Assembly (NCBI RefSeq): GCF_017315705.1
Contig: NZ_JAFLRF010000012.1
Coordinates: 1-64,000 of the forward strand
Length of the DNA: 64,000 nt
DNA from: Trinickia mobilis
GTDB lineage: Bacteria > Pseudomonadota > Gammaproteobacteria > Burkholderiales > Burkholderiaceae
Direction of reading: 5' to 3'
Positions 24,926 through 37,262 of this stretch are shown here, in pieces. Each line of letters opens with the position of its first letter. Within the stretch, counting starts at the first letter, position 1. Below the pieces are notes generated by a model. The model did not search any database. It saw only the letters and a list, made by a program, of their open reading frames with translations, and had not been told where the DNA came from. A program made the translations under genes and the position numbers.

Positions 24926-26260
24926 CTACTCCGTCTCCCTCAACACCTGCGCGACGGTCGTGAAGATTTCGTCGATCTGCTGCTCGTCGACGATGAGCGG
25001 CGGCGAAAACGCCAGAATGTCCCCCGTGTAGCGCGTAAGCACGCCTTTCTGGAAGCACTTGACGAACGCCTCGTACGCGCGCGCGCCCGGCGCCCCGTCG
25101 CGCGGCTTGAGTTCGACGCCGCCCACGAGACCCAGATTGCGCACGTCGATCACGTGCGGTTCGCCGCGCAGCTTGTGAATCGCCGTCTCGAAGACCGGCG
25201 ACATCCGCGCCGCGCGTTCGAACAACTGCTCGCGTTCATATAGATCGATGGTTGCGCAGGCCGCCGCGGTCGCGATCGGATGGCCCGAGTACGTATAGCC
25301 GTGGAAGAGCTCGATGCCGGCCGGCGCTCCGTTGACGATCGAATCGTGAATCGCGTGGCTCGCGGCAACGGCGCCGAGCGGCGCCGCGGCGTTGTTCGTG
25401 CCTTTCGCCATCGTCAGCAAGTCCGGCGTCACGTTGAAGTACTGCGCGGCAAAAGGCGCGCCGAGCCGCCCCCAGCCGGTGATCACCTCGTCGAAAATCA
25501 ACAGGATGCCGTGCTTGTCGCAGATTTCGCGCAGGCGCTGCAAGTAGCCTTGCGGCGGAATCAGCACGCCCGTCGAGCCCGCGACCGGTTCGACGATGAC
25601 CGCCGCAATCGTCGACGCATCGTGCAGCGTGACGAGGCGCTCCAGTTCGTCGGCGAGATGCGCGCCCCACGCCGGCTGCCCCTTCGAAAACGCCGCTTCC
25701 TTGATGTTCAGCGTGTGCGGCAGGTGATCGACGGAAGGCAGCAAGCCGCCCGAATACGCCTTGCGGTTCGGCGCAATGCCGCCGACCGAGATGCCGCCGA
25801 AGCCGACGCCGTGATAGCCGCGCTCGCGTCCGATAAAGCGCGTGCGCTGGCCTTCGCCGCGCGAACGGTGATACGCGAGCGCGATCTTCAGCGCGGTATC
25901 GACTGCTTCCGATCCTGAGTTCGTGAAGAAGATGTGCTTGAGATCGCCCGGCGTGTGCTTCGCGATCTTCGTCGCGGCTTCGAACGCCTTCGGGTGTCCC
26001 ATCTGGAAGGTCGGTGCAAAGTCCATTTCCTCGGCTTGCGCCCGCACGGCGGCCACGATCTCGTCGCGGCAATGGCCCGCGTTCACGCACCAGAGGCCCG
26101 CGGTGCCGTCGAGAATGCGGCGGCCGTCGTAGGACGTGTAGTACATCCCCTTCGCCCCCGACAACAGCCGCGGCGCGCTCTTGAACTGACGGTTCGCCGT
26201 GAAAGGCATCCAGAACGCCGACAGATCGAGCGAACCGCTGTTCGCTTCACGCTGATTCAT
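24926..26260 (-). CDS. Class-III omega-amino-acid:pyruvate aminotransferase
   Basis: A 444-residue class-III aminotransferase with AAGGAG before the ATG at 26260. The Schiff-base Lys is in DLLTMAKGTNNAAAPLGAV; ILLIFDEVITGWGRLG, YHGVGFGGISVGGI and the FWMPFTANRQFK N-terminal segment (substrate pocket of beta-alanine:pyruvate aminotransferases) are present. It deaminates beta-alanine or other omega-amines to give semialdehydes. It is divergent from urtA, which fits a nitrogen-scavenging role. Confidence 0.9.
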   Translation of the reverse strand: MNQREANSGSLDLSAFWMPFTANRQFKSAPRLLSGAKGMYYTSYDGRRILDGTAGLWCVNAGHCRDEIVAAVRAQAEEMDFAPTFQMGHPKAFEAATKIAKHTPGDLKHIFFTNSGSEAVDTALKIALAYHRSRGEGQRTRFIGRERGYHGVGFGGISVGGIAPNRKAYSGGLLPSVDHLPHTLNIKEAAFSKGQPAWGAHLADELERLVTLHDASTIAAVIVEPVAGSTGVLIPPQGYLQRLREICDKHGILLIFDEVITGWGRLGAPFAAQYFNVTPDLLTMAKGTNNAAAPLGAVAASHAIHDSIVNGAPAGIELFHGYTYSGHPIATAAACATIDLYEREQLFERAARMSPVFETAIHKLRGEPHVIDVRNLGLVGGVELKPRDGAPGARAYEAFVKCFQKGVLTRYTGDILAFSPPLIVDEQQIDEIFTTVAQVLRETE

Positions 26261-26293
26261 GTGTCGCTCCTTATTGATCTCATTTCGAGCCGG

Positions 26294-26334
26294 CCCGGTC
26301 CGCCCGAAGGAAGTCCCCTTGGGGGGCGGCCGGG
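26294..26334. repeat. GC-rich hairpin, relic of the interspersed repeat
   Basis: Arms CCCGGTCCGCCC (26294-26305) and GGGCGGCCGGG (26324-26334) pair with one bulge. The CCCCTTGGGGGGCGGCC segment resembles the right end of the elements at 29704-29794 and 38597-38734. It sits in the divergent gap between the aminotransferase and urtA. Confidence 0.5.
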
Positions 26335-26545
26335 TTTCTAGTCTAGGCACGCAACGCCCCATGCACAACCGCGCGGCACGCGTGCACCGCAAAAGCCATC
26401 GGCGCAAAACGCCGCGCTTCGTTACGGCGCAAGGTGCACCGCAGCGAGGCGCCACATCGCGCGCCGCACCAACATCGTCCGCCGTCACGCGCCGCCGCTT
26501 GACGTCGAACCGCGCCGTTACAAGCGAAGCCAGCAACGCTTCGCA

Positions 26546-26561
26546 TGGCACGGTCTTTGCA
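26546..26561 (+). promoter_or_regulatory. Sigma-54 (RpoN) promoter of urtA
   Basis: TGGCAC-GGTCT-TTGCA: the invariant GG (-24) and GC (-12) are 10 bp apart. It matches the consensus TGGCAC-N5-TTGCA exactly. Transcription should start near 26572, about 75 bp before the urtA ATG. Two TGCACC half-sites (26383, 26435) lie upstream and could be NtrC contacts, but neither forms a full dyad. Confidence 0.75.
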
Positions 26562-26648
26562 GTAATCCACCGGCTATTCGTGCGGCAGCACAGCATTCGC
26601 GCGTACTCACAAACATAACGTTCACCATCCTACGGCAAGGGGAATTAC

Positions 26649-27941
26649 ATGAAACGTCGCAGTCTGTTGAAGCTCGGTTCGATGTCCGGCGCGCTCGCGC
26701 TGGCGGGGCAAAGTCCGTTTGCACGTGCGCAGTCGGGGCCGATCAAGGTCGGCATCCTCCATTCGCTGTCGGGCACGATGGCGATTTCCGAAACCTCGCT
26801 GAAAGACACCGCGTTGATGACGATCGCCGAAATCAACGCGAGCGGCGGCGTGATGGGCCGCAAGATCGAGCCGGTCGTCGTCGACCCCGCATCGAACTGG
26901 CCGCTCTTCGCCGAAAAGGCCCGCCAGTTGCTCACGCAGGACAAAGTGGCGTGCGTGTTCGGCTGCTGGACTTCGGTGTCGCGCAAATCGGTGCTGCCGG
27001 TGTTCGAGGAGCTGAATGGCCTGCTGTTCTACCCCGTGCAATACGAAGGCGAAGAAATGTCGCGCAACGTGTTCTACACGGGCGCGGCCCCCAACCAGCA
27101 AGCGATCCCCGCAACCGAATATCTGATGAGCGCCGAAGGCGGCGGCGCGAAGCGCTTCTTCCTGCTCGGCACCGACTATGTGTATCCGCGCACCACGAAC
27201 AAGATCCTGCGCGCGTTCCTGAATTCGAAAGGCGTGCAGGAGACCGACATTCAAGAGGTCTACACGCCGTTCGGCCACAGCGATTACCAAACCATCGTCG
27301 CGAACATCAAGACCTTCGCGCAAGGCGGCAAGACCTGCGTGATCTCGACCGTCAACGGCGATTCGAACGTGCCGTTCTACAAGGAGCTCGGCAATCAGGG
27401 GCTGAAGGCGGCCGATGTTCCCGTCGTCGCGTTCTCGGTCGGCGAAGAGGAGCTGCGCGGCATCGATACGAAGCCGCTCGTCGGCAACCTCGCTGCCTGG
27501 AATTACTTCATGTCGCTGCGCAATCCGACCAACGACAAGTTCAAGAAGCAATGGGCCGCCTGGGTCGCCTCGCAGAACCTGCCCGGCGGCACGAAGCGCG
27601 TGACCAACGATCCGATGGAAGCGACCTATGTCGGCATCCATATGTGGAAGCAGGCGGTCGAGAAAGCGAAAAGCACGGACGTCGACAAAGTGCGCGTCGC
27701 GATGATCGGCCAGAAGTTCGCGGCGCCCTCGGGCTTCACGCTCGACATGGACGGCAACCACCATCTGCACAAGCCGGTGATGATCGGCGAAGTGCGTGCG
27801 GACGGTCAGTTCAACGTGGTGTGGCGGACCAAGACCACGGTTCGCGCGCAGCCGTGGAGCCCCTTTATCGCGGGCAACGAGGGCAAGCCCGATGTCGTGA
27901 GTTCGATTCCGGCGTTCCTGCGGCGCTCGCGCGTCGCGTAG
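26649..27941 (+). CDS. urtA: Urea ABC transporter substrate-binding protein
   Basis: A 430-residue periplasmic binding protein of the UrtA/AmiC/LivK family. The N-terminus is a twin-arginine signal (MKRRSLLKLGSMSGALALAG, ending FARAQ). The mature part starts GPIKVGILHSLSGTMAISE, the usual type-I fold start, and includes FGCWTSVSRKSVLPVFEE and FYPVQYEGEEMSRNVFYTGAAPNQ, characteristic of UrtA. AAGGGG precedes the ATG. First gene of urtABCDE, downstream of a sigma-54 promoter. Confidence 0.95.
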   Translation: MKRRSLLKLGSMSGALALAGQSPFARAQSGPIKVGILHSLSGTMAISETSLKDTALMTIAEINASGGVMGRKIEPVVVDPASNWPLFAEKARQLLTQDKVACVFGCWTSVSRKSVLPVFEELNGLLFYPVQYEGEEMSRNVFYTGAAPNQQAIPATEYLMSAEGGGAKRFFLLGTDYVYPRTTNKILRAFLNSKGVQETDIQEVYTPFGHSDYQTIVANIKTFAQGGKTCVISTVNGDSNVPFYKELGNQGLKAADVPVVAFSVGEEELRGIDTKPLVGNLAAWNYFMSLRNPTNDKFKKQWAAWVASQNLPGGTKRVTNDPMEATYVGIHMWKQAVEKAKSTDVDKVRVAMIGQKFAAPSGFTLDMDGNHHLHKPVMIGEVRADGQFNVVWRTKTTVRAQPWSPFIAGNEGKPDVVSSIPAFLRRSRVA

Positions 27942-28071
27942 CCGTTGTCTCGCCTATGAGCGCGGCGCGGCGGCAAATCGCCGAGCGCGCGCGCAAACGG
28001 GTTGCGCGCGCAACGGCTTTGAACGGCCATTGCTGCCGCCGTGCCGGGTCCGACTCAATGCAAAGGTCATC

Positions 28072-29703
<1,632 letters not shown>

Positions 29704-29706
<3 letters not shown>

Positions 29707-29794
29707 GATGGTACAGCCCCCACGCTCACTTCGTTCGCTGCCCCCCCAGGGGGCGCCTCAGCACGCTTGGAGCGGCCCGGCGCGTGCTGAGATG
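29704..29794 (+). repeat. Short interspersed repeat inserted at the urtC start, with 7-bp duplications
   Basis: TGAGATG occurs at 29704-29710 and again at 29788-29794. Between them lies a GC-rich element (CCCCCACGCTCAC...CCCCCAGGGGGC...GGAGCGGCCCGGCG) shared in outline with 38604-38728. The 84-bp increment is exactly 28 codons. The duplication and the element suggest an insertion that copied the stop/start junction of urtB-urtC. Confidence 0.7.
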
Positions 29795-30979
29795 ACATCG
29801 GCCACCCCGTCCGTCGACACCCGCGGCGCGCCGGGCGCGGCGCCGCCGTCCGAACGCGACGCGTTCAAGGACCTCGCGCTCGGCCTGCCGCCGCGTCCCG
29901 CGCTGCTCTCGCGCGGCGCCTGGCTCGCGCTCATTGCGCTGATCGTCGTGGTCGGCATCGGCGTGCCGGTGGGCGCGCTCGTGCTGCCGCAATCGAGTGC
30001 GTTTCATTTGTCGGCGTATGCCCTGACGCTCGCCGGCAAGCTGACGTGCTACGCGATCGCGGCGCTCGCGCTCGATCTCGTCTGGGGCTACTGCGGGATT
30101 CTGAGCCTCGGGCATGGGCTCTTCTTTGCGCTCGGCGGCTACGCGATCGGGATGTACCTGATGCGCGCGATCGGCCACGACGGCAAGTACGGCAGCGACT
30201 TGCCCGACTTCATGGTGTTTCTCGACTGGCATGGGTTGCCATGGTATTGGCACGGCACGCAGCATGTCGCGTACGCGCTTCTGCTCGTCGTGCTCGTGCC
30301 TGCCGCCGTCGCGTGGGTGTTCGGCTTCTTCACGTTCCGCTCGCGCGTGAAGGGCGTGTATTTCTCGATCATCACGCAAGCGCTGACGTTCGCCGCGATG
30401 CTGCTCTTCTACCGCAACGAGACCGGCTTCGGCGGCAACAACGGCTTCACCGATTTCAAGCGCATCGCCGGCTTCCCGATTACGCATCCGGGCACGCGCA
30501 CCGTGCTGTTTCTGATCACGTTCGCCGTGCTCGTGCTGTCGTTTCTCGCGGCGCGCGCGATCGTCACGTCGAAGCTCGGCCGCGTCGTCACCGCCGTGCG
30601 CGACGGCGAAGCACGCCTGATGTTCCTCGGCTACAGCCCGCTTTCGTACAAGCTTTTCGTGTGGACCGTATCGGCCGTGCTGTGCGGCATCGCGGGCGCG
30701 CTCTACGTGCCGCAGGTCGGCATCATCAACCCGAGCGAGATGTCGCCGGGCAATTCGATCGAGATGGCGATCTGGGTGGCCGTCGGCGGGCGCGGCACGC
30801 TGATCGGTCCGATCATCGGCGCTTTCGCTGTGAACGGCGCGAAGAGCTTCTTCACGGCGCACTTCGCCGAGTATTGGCTGTTCTTTCTCGGCGCGATCTT
30901 CATGCTGGTACCGCTGTTGCTGCCTAACGGGATCATGGGACTGATCGACATGGCGATGAAGCGGAGCAAGCCGCAATGA
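29708..30979 (+). CDS. urtC: Urea ABC transporter permease UrtC, with repeat-encoded N-terminal extension
   Basis: A 423-residue LivM-type permease. The ATG at 29708 has GGAGG 6 bp upstream; the ATG at 29792, which starts the protein-like part (MTSATPSVDT), has no good ribosome site. So the product probably carries 28 extra residues encoded by an inserted repeat. Membrane segments begin near residue 75 (AWLALIALIVVVGIGVPVGA); DLVWGYCGILSLGHGLFFALGGYAIGMYLMR, FYRNETGFGGNNGFTDFK and LFVWTVSAVLCGIAGALYVPQVGIINPSEMSPGNSIE are typical of UrtC. It overlaps urtD by 4 bp. Confidence 0.93.
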   Translation: MVQPPRSLRSLPPQGAPQHAWSGPARAEMTSATPSVDTRGAPGAAPPSERDAFKDLALGLPPRPALLSRGAWLALIALIVVVGIGVPVGALVLPQSSAFHLSAYALTLAGKLTCYAIAALALDLVWGYCGILSLGHGLFFALGGYAIGMYLMRAIGHDGKYGSDLPDFMVFLDWHGLPWYWHGTQHVAYALLLVVLVPAAVAWVFGFFTFRSRVKGVYFSIITQALTFAAMLLFYRNETGFGGNNGFTDFKRIAGFPITHPGTRTVLFLITFAVLVLSFLAARAIVTSKLGRVVTAVRDGEARLMFLGYSPLSYKLFVWTVSAVLCGIAGALYVPQVGIINPSEMSPGNSIEMAIWVAVGGRGTLIGPIIGAFAVNGAKSFFTAHFAEYWLFFLGAIFMLVPLLLPNGIMGLIDMAMKRSKPQ

Positions 30980-31848
30980 ACGAGAACCCGATGGTCCCCG
31001 CGATGCTTCCTGATTCCACGGCCGTCGAAGACGACGGCCATGCGCTGAGCGGCGTCGCCTCGATGGGCCACGCGGTCACGCCCGACGAGATCGACACCTC
31101 GCACGGCACGATCCTCTATCTCGACGACGTGACCGTCAGCTTCGACGGTTTCCGTGCGTTGAACGCGCTGTCGCTGACGATCGACTCGGGCGAATTGCGC
31201 TGCGTGATCGGCCCGAACGGCGCGGGCAAGACGACGATGATGGACGTCATCACCGGCAAGACCGCGCCCGATGCAGGCAAGGTGTTCCTCGGCCAGTCGA
31301 TCGACCTCACCCGCATGAGCGAGCCGGGAATCGCCCGCGCCGGCATCGGCCGCAAGTTCCAGAAGCCGACCGTGTTCGAGAATCATCCCGTGTGGGAGAA
31401 CCTCGAACTCGCGATGAAGACGGATAAAGGCTGGTGGGCCTCGCTGCGCGCGCGCCTCGACGGCGCTGCGCAAGCGCGCATCGAAGCGACGCTCGAGCTG
31501 ATCCGCCTGGAGGACGTTGCGCGCCGGCTGGCGGGCGAGCTGTCGCACGGACAGAAGCAGCGGCTCGAAATCGGCATGCTGCTCATGCAGCAGCCGGCTT
31601 TGCTTCTGCTCGACGAGCCGGCCGCCGGCATGACCGACCACGAGACGATGGAGCTTGCCGAGCTCTTGAACAAGCTGCGCGGAACGTGCTCGATGATGGT
31701 CGTCGAGCACGACATGGAGTTCGTCGCGGCACTCGCGGGCGAAACCGGACGCGTCACCGTCATGGCCGAAGGCCGCGTGCTCGCGCACGGCACGCTCGAC
31801 GAAGTGAAGCGCGACGAGGCAGTGATCGAGTCGTATCTCGGCCGCTGA
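30976..31848 (+). CDS. urtD: Urea ABC transporter ATP-binding protein UrtD
   Basis: A 290-residue ABC ATPase of the LivG type. Walker A is IGPNGAGKTTMMDVI (about residue 78), the signature is LSHGQKQRLEIGMLL, Walker B is LLLLDEPAAGMTDHE, and the H-loop is VVEHDMEFV. A 45-residue N-terminal extension precedes the domain. It overlaps urtC by 4 bp (ATGA). Confidence 0.95.
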   Translation: MNENPMVPAMLPDSTAVEDDGHALSGVASMGHAVTPDEIDTSHGTILYLDDVTVSFDGFRALNALSLTIDSGELRCVIGPNGAGKTTMMDVITGKTAPDAGKVFLGQSIDLTRMSEPGIARAGIGRKFQKPTVFENHPVWENLELAMKTDKGWWASLRARLDGAAQARIEATLELIRLEDVARRLAGELSHGQKQRLEIGMLLMQQPALLLLDEPAAGMTDHETMELAELLNKLRGTCSMMVVEHDMEFVAALAGETGRVTVMAEGRVLAHGTLDEVKRDEAVIESYLGR

Positions 31849-31873
31849 CGCACGCGATGGAAGGGAACACACG

Positions 31874-32566
31874 ATGCTCAAAGTAGAAACGCTGAACCAG
31901 TACTACGGCGGCAGCCACATCCTGAGGAACGTTGCGCTCGAAGTGCCCGAAGGCAAGCTGACGGTCCTGCTCGGCCGCAACGGCGTGGGCAAGACCACCC
32001 TCCTGCGCTGCCTGATGGGCGTCGTGCACGCCGAGCGAGGCTCGATCTCGTGGCGCGGCAAGCCGCTCGAAAAGCTGCCGCCTTATGCGCGCGTGGCCGA
32101 AGGGCTCGCCTACGTGCCGCAAGGACGCGACATTTTCCCGCGTCTTACCGTCGAGGAAAACCTGCTGATCGGCGCGGCGAGCCGCAAGGCGCCCTCGAAG
32201 ATTCCCGAGCACATCTACACGCTCTTTCCGGTCCTGAAGGAGATGCGTGCGCGCCGCGGCGGCGATCTTTCGGGCGGCCAGCAGCAGCAGCTCGCAATCG
32301 GCCGCGCGCTAATGAGCGAGCCGCAGCTCCTGATTCTCGACGAGCCGACCGAAGGCATCCAGCCGTCGATCATTCAGGAAATCGGCCGCACGCTGCGGCG
32401 TCTCGTCGACGAGATGGGGATGACGGTGCTGCTCGTCGAACAGTATTACGATTTCGCGCGAGCGATCGCGGACCGCTACTGGGTGATGAGCCGCGGCGAG
32501 ATCATCGCGGGCGGCGCGGGCGCCGAGATGGAGGCAAACGGCGTGCGGGAGCTGATCGCGGTGTGA
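31874..32566 (+). CDS. urtE: Urea ABC transporter ATP-binding protein UrtE
   Basis: A 230-residue ABC ATPase of the LivF type. Walker A is LLGRNGVGKTTLLRCLMG, the signature is LSGGQQQQLAIGRAL, Walker B is LLILDEPTEGIQPSIIQEIG, and the H-loop is LLVEQYYDFA. The N-terminus LKVETLNQYYGGSHILRNV is typical of UrtE. It is the last urt gene; the urease cluster begins 1.1 kb downstream after a foreign insertion. Confidence 0.95.
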   Translation: MLKVETLNQYYGGSHILRNVALEVPEGKLTVLLGRNGVGKTTLLRCLMGVVHAERGSISWRGKPLEKLPPYARVAEGLAYVPQGRDIFPRLTVEENLLIGAASRKAPSKIPEHIYTLFPVLKEMRARRGGDLSGGQQQQLAIGRALMSEPQLLILDEPTEGIQPSIIQEIGRTLRRLVDEMGMTVLLVEQYYDFARAIADRYWVMSRGEIIAGGAGAEMEANGVRELIAV

Positions 32567-32677
32567 AATCGGACGCTGCAATGGCAGACGCAATCAAGCG
32601 GCCCGGTCAGTGAAGCGGGTGAAGCCGCGTCATCTCTGGACGCGCGCAAACACCGTCTACGGTCGGGCGTACTCTGT

Positions 32678-33275
32678 GTGATGCCGGAACCGACGATGCT
32701 CAGCAAGGCAGGATGTATCGTATTCGGTGTACATGGCTCGGATACGGCAGCAGCGGGGATTCGCCAAGTCTGGACGGGGCGGGATACTGCAACCCTGGTT
32801 CAGCAGGGCACGACCAAGCTGGCCGAGGTAATGAAGGCACCGCCGGAGACGGCGAACAATATCGGTTTGTCGGTGGATATCGGCGTGTCGTTTGGCGTTG
32901 CGGGGATGGCGAAGGCGATACGTGTCGCCAGCGTCACGATGGGCCGGATCAGTTTGAGCCGGCATGAGGCGAGAGCAGCTAACCCTCGCCTTGGCGTCGG
33001 ATCTGAAAGTGGCATCATCCTTTGTTGATATTAGCAATGCAGAATGGGCTATTTCTAAGGTGACACGAAGTAATGCCGGGAGAATCAAAGCATGGGCGCA
33101 ATCTTCACCAGGCAATTTTCTTATATTGAGCGAAGACCTTGGACGGGTGGTTGGGTATGGAGTCGTTAGGCAAACCGGCAAAGCGGTTCCTCTGAGTAAG
33201 GTTCGCATAGTAATGAAATTCGAGCGCTACAACGGAATGCCCTATTACATTCTTACATCATACGTAACCAAATGA
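32678..33275 (+). pseudogene. Orphan CDI-type toxin C-terminus (RNase A-like), frameshifted
   Basis: The first frame (32678-33028) resembles pretoxin regions of polymorphic toxins (AGCIVFGVHGSDTAAAGI, APPETANNIGLSVDI, MGRISLSRHEA). The sequence then shifts frame near 32965 and continues as REQLTLALASDLKVASSF, NAEWAISKVTRSNAGRIKAW, VRIVMKFERYNGMPYYILTS, which looks like the bacterial RNase A-like CdiA C-terminal domain. The C-terminal LTSY (Thr-x-Tyr) pair is kept, but the GGHT..HVG segment expected between HEA and REQL, carrying the active-site His, is missing. The toxin is therefore probably dead. Its N-terminal carrier protein is absent; urtE ends 111 bp upstream. Confidence 0.65.
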
Positions 33276-33282
33276 GGATAGT

Positions 33283-33576
33283 ATGAGAAGAGAGGAGTCT
33301 TATCCAAATCTTTGCCTGTTTTTTGATGGATATCTCAATCAAGATTATCGTTATTTGGATGCAACCGTTAATGGCGTTATCGAGATTTACAAAAAAAGCA
33401 TTACGCCGTCCATGCGGAGGTCGGTAATTTTAGAAATCGACGATTTCAAGAATAATTATTCCAGCAATTTGGACGATGCGTTTGAGGATGCTTTTGGGCA
33501 GGAGATTTCGATTGAGAAAATGGGATTTACTGCGTCATCATTTCTTGATGAGCTAAAAAAGCTACTGCAGGACTAG
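33283..33576 (+). CDS. CdiI-like immunity protein
   Basis: A 97-residue acidic protein starting 7 bp after the toxin remnant. YPNLCLFFDGYLNQDYRYLDATVNGVIE resembles the start of contact-dependent-inhibition immunity proteins (YPxLxxFFxGYxxQDxxxD), and the rest is helical and acidic (SSNLDDAFEDAFGQEISIEK). Base composition is clearly AT-richer than the flanking urease and transporter genes, pointing to horizontal transfer. The frame is intact, so immunity to a related toxin may still be functional. Confidence 0.72.
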   Translation: MRREESYPNLCLFFDGYLNQDYRYLDATVNGVIEIYKKSITPSMRRSVILEIDDFKNNYSSNLDDAFEDAFGQEISIEKMGFTASSFLDELKKLLQD

Positions 33577-33700
33577 GCTGATGCGCGCTGCTATGTTCAC
33601 GGGTGGCGTGGCATGGCATCATGCGCGAAGCGAAGCGAACGCGGTCTTGTTCCCACTGCTATTTCCGGCAGCTTGACTGCGTTCGCGCCCCTCGCCCCCC

Positions 33701-34579
33701 ATGTCTCTTTGCGAACCTCATACTACGCTCGCCCGCCTCGCTGCCGCGCCAGACGAATGGCGAGCCAAACTCGAACTGCGCTTTGAAAGGCACGGCACGC
33801 GCACGACGCTCGCGCATCGTCTGCATGACGGTCCGCTGCGCATTCAGCGGCCGTTGTATCCCGAAGGCGAAGCGATCTGTCACGCCGTCATCGTTCATCC
33901 GCCGGGCGGCGTGGCAGGCGGCGACCGGCTCTCGATCGACATCGCGCTCGGCGACGACACGCACGCCGTGCTGACGACACCCGGCGCAACCAAGTGGTAC
34001 AAGTCGAACGGGCGCGCGGCCACGCAGCGCATTCGCATCGATGTCGGCCCCAACGCGAAGCTCGACTGGCTGCCGCAGAACAACCTCGTCTTCGATCACG
34101 CGGACGCGTCGCTCGATTTCTCGTTGACGCTCGCCGCGGGCGCAACCGCGCTCGGCTGGGACGCGACGCAGCTCGGCCGGCAGGCGGCAGGCGAGCGCTG
34201 GTCGGCGGGCAGGCTGGCGAGCGTGGCGAAAATCACCGGGCCGTCAGGCCAACTGCTGTGGCTCGAGCGCGCACAGCTCGACGCGGCGGATCTCCTGCGC
34301 GACGCGCCCCAAGGCCTCGCCGGTTTTCCGGCGTACGGCACGCTGTGGGCCGTCAGCCCCGCCTGCACCGACGCGCTGGCCGAATCGTCGAGCGCGCAAC
34401 TGCCTTTCGGCGGCACGCAGCGCGCGGGCGTGTCGTGCGTGACGCCGGGCGTGATGCTCGTGCGCGTCGTCGCGCGTTCGATGGAGGCGCTGCAGCACAC
34501 GCTGACACAGTGCTGGCTGCAATTGAGGCCCATCGTGCATGGCGTCGAAGCCGCACCATTGCGGCTCTGGACCACCTGA
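33701..34579 (+). CDS. ureD: Urease accessory protein UreD
   Basis: A 292-residue UreD (UreH), the scaffold that binds urease apoprotein together with UreF and UreG during nickel insertion. Segments seen are [65 protein letters not shown] and [12 protein letters not shown]. It begins 125 bp after the CdiI-like gene and is separated from ureA by 313 bp with its own promoter. Confidence 0.95.
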   Translation: MSLCEPHTTLARLAAAPDEWRAKLELRFERHGTRTTLAHRLHDGPLRIQRPLYPEGEAICHAVIVHPPGGVAGGDRLSIDIALGDDTHAVLTTPGATKWYKSNGRAATQRIRIDVGPNAKLDWLPQNNLVFDHADASLDFSLTLAAGATALGWDATQLGRQAAGERWSAGRLASVAKITGPSGQLLWLERAQLDAADLLRDAPQGLAGFPAYGTLWAVSPACTDALAESSSAQLPFGGTQRAGVSCVTPGVMLVRVVARSMEALQHTLTQCWLQLRPIVHGVEAAPLRLWTT

Positions 34580-34892
34580 CAATCGTTGCGCACGCACCAA
34601 TAGCAGGATTTTGCCGGTGCCGTTACGCGCCATGACGGTGCGGCGCGTCTCTCGCAGGACTGCGGAATCGAGCCGATTCGCCGAAACCGCTCGTATGGCA
34701 TGCCCTTTGCTCCGTTAGCGGCTCTTCGCGCCGCCCGCGAAGAAATGACTCGGCGCGCCACTGCCTTCGGACCTATAAAGCTTATAAGCCGCGCGGTCAC
34801 AATCTCGATAGCGTGGTGCTACGATAGCCTCACGACAAAAAAATAGGCCGCTGTACTAACTAATTATTACGTTCCCACTTTCTCACCCTTTC
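34580..34892. other. Intergenic region with ureA regulatory signals
   Basis: No gene is seen. The gap holds a sigma-54-type promoter (34696-34711) and a perfect palindrome GCTTATAAGC (34780-34789), followed by an AT-rich run up to ureA. Confidence 0.6.
34696..34711 (+). promoter_or_regulatory. Sigma-54 (RpoN) promoter of ureABC
   Basis: TGGCAT-GCCCT-TTGCT: GG and GC are 10 bp apart, as in the urtA promoter. Transcription should start near 34722, 170 bp before ureA. Having two such elements ahead of urea transport and urease supports joint nitrogen control. Confidence 0.65.
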
Positions 34893-35195
34893 ATGAAGCT
34901 GACACCCAGAGAGAAAGACAAGCTCCTGATCTTCACCGCGGCGCTGCTCGCCGAGCGCCGCCGCGCACGCGGCCTGAAGCTCAACTATCCGGAGACGGTG
35001 GCATACATTTCGGCGGCGCTGATGGAAGCCGCGCGTGACGGCAAGACGGTCGCCGAAGTGATGCACTACGGCACGACGCTGCTCACGCGCGACGACGTGA
35101 TGGAAGGCGTGCCGGAGATGATTCCCGACATCCAGGTCGAAGCGACGTTTCCGGACGGCACGAAGCTTGTCACCGTTCACCACCCGATTCCGTGA
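34893..35195 (+). CDS. ureA: Urease subunit gamma
   Basis: A 100-residue UreA, full length. [34 protein letters not shown] at the start and [32 protein letters not shown] at the end are the family pattern. It packs with UreB and UreC in the (UreABC)3 holoenzyme. AAGGAG after its stop leads to ureB 10 bp later. Confidence 0.97.
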   Translation: MKLTPREKDKLLIFTAALLAERRRARGLKLNYPETVAYISAALMEAARDGKTVAEVMHYGTTLLTRDDVMEGVPEMIPDIQVEATFPDGTKLVTVHHPIP

Positions 35196-35205
35196 AGGAG
35201 CACGC

Positions 35206-35511
35206 ATGACCCCCGGCGAAATCCTCACCGACGACGGCGAACACGAACTGAACGCAGGCCGCGCGACCGTCACGCTGACCGTCGCGAATACGGGCGACCG
35301 TCCCGTGCAGATCGGCTCGCACTACCACTTCTACGAAGTGAACGACGCACTCGCCTTCGATCGCGAGCAAGCGCGCGGCTTTCGGCTGAACATTGCGGCG
35401 GGCACCGCCGTGCGCTTCGAGCCGGGCCAGGAGCGCACCGTCGAGCTGGTCGCACTCGCGGGCAACCGTGTCGTCTATGGATTCAACGGCAAGGTAATGG
35501 GGCCGCTGTAA
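35206..35511 (+). CDS. ureB: Urease subunit beta
   Basis: A 101-residue UreB starting at the ATG with AAGGAG at 35195-35200. [18 protein letters not shown] and [20 protein letters not shown] are diagnostic. It ends 22 bp before ureC. Confidence 0.97.
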   Translation: MTPGEILTDDGEHELNAGRATVTLTVANTGDRPVQIGSHYHFYEVNDALAFDREQARGFRLNIAAGTAVRFEPGQERTVELVALAGNRVVYGFNGKVMGPL

Positions 35512-35533
35512 CACTTTTTCTGGACGTTCCACC

Positions 35534-37240
<1,707 letters not shown>

Positions 37241-37262
37241 GATGTAGCCGGCACATACCGAC

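Noticed and set aside
26383-26440. NtrC-binding dyads upstream of urtA
   Set aside because: Only TGCACC half-sites are visible at 26383 and 26435; neither has a paired GGTGCA at the right distance.
33605-33625. A third sigma-54 promoter before ureD (GTGGCATGGCATCATGC)
   Set aside because: The GG and GC pairs are not 10 bp apart in any register.
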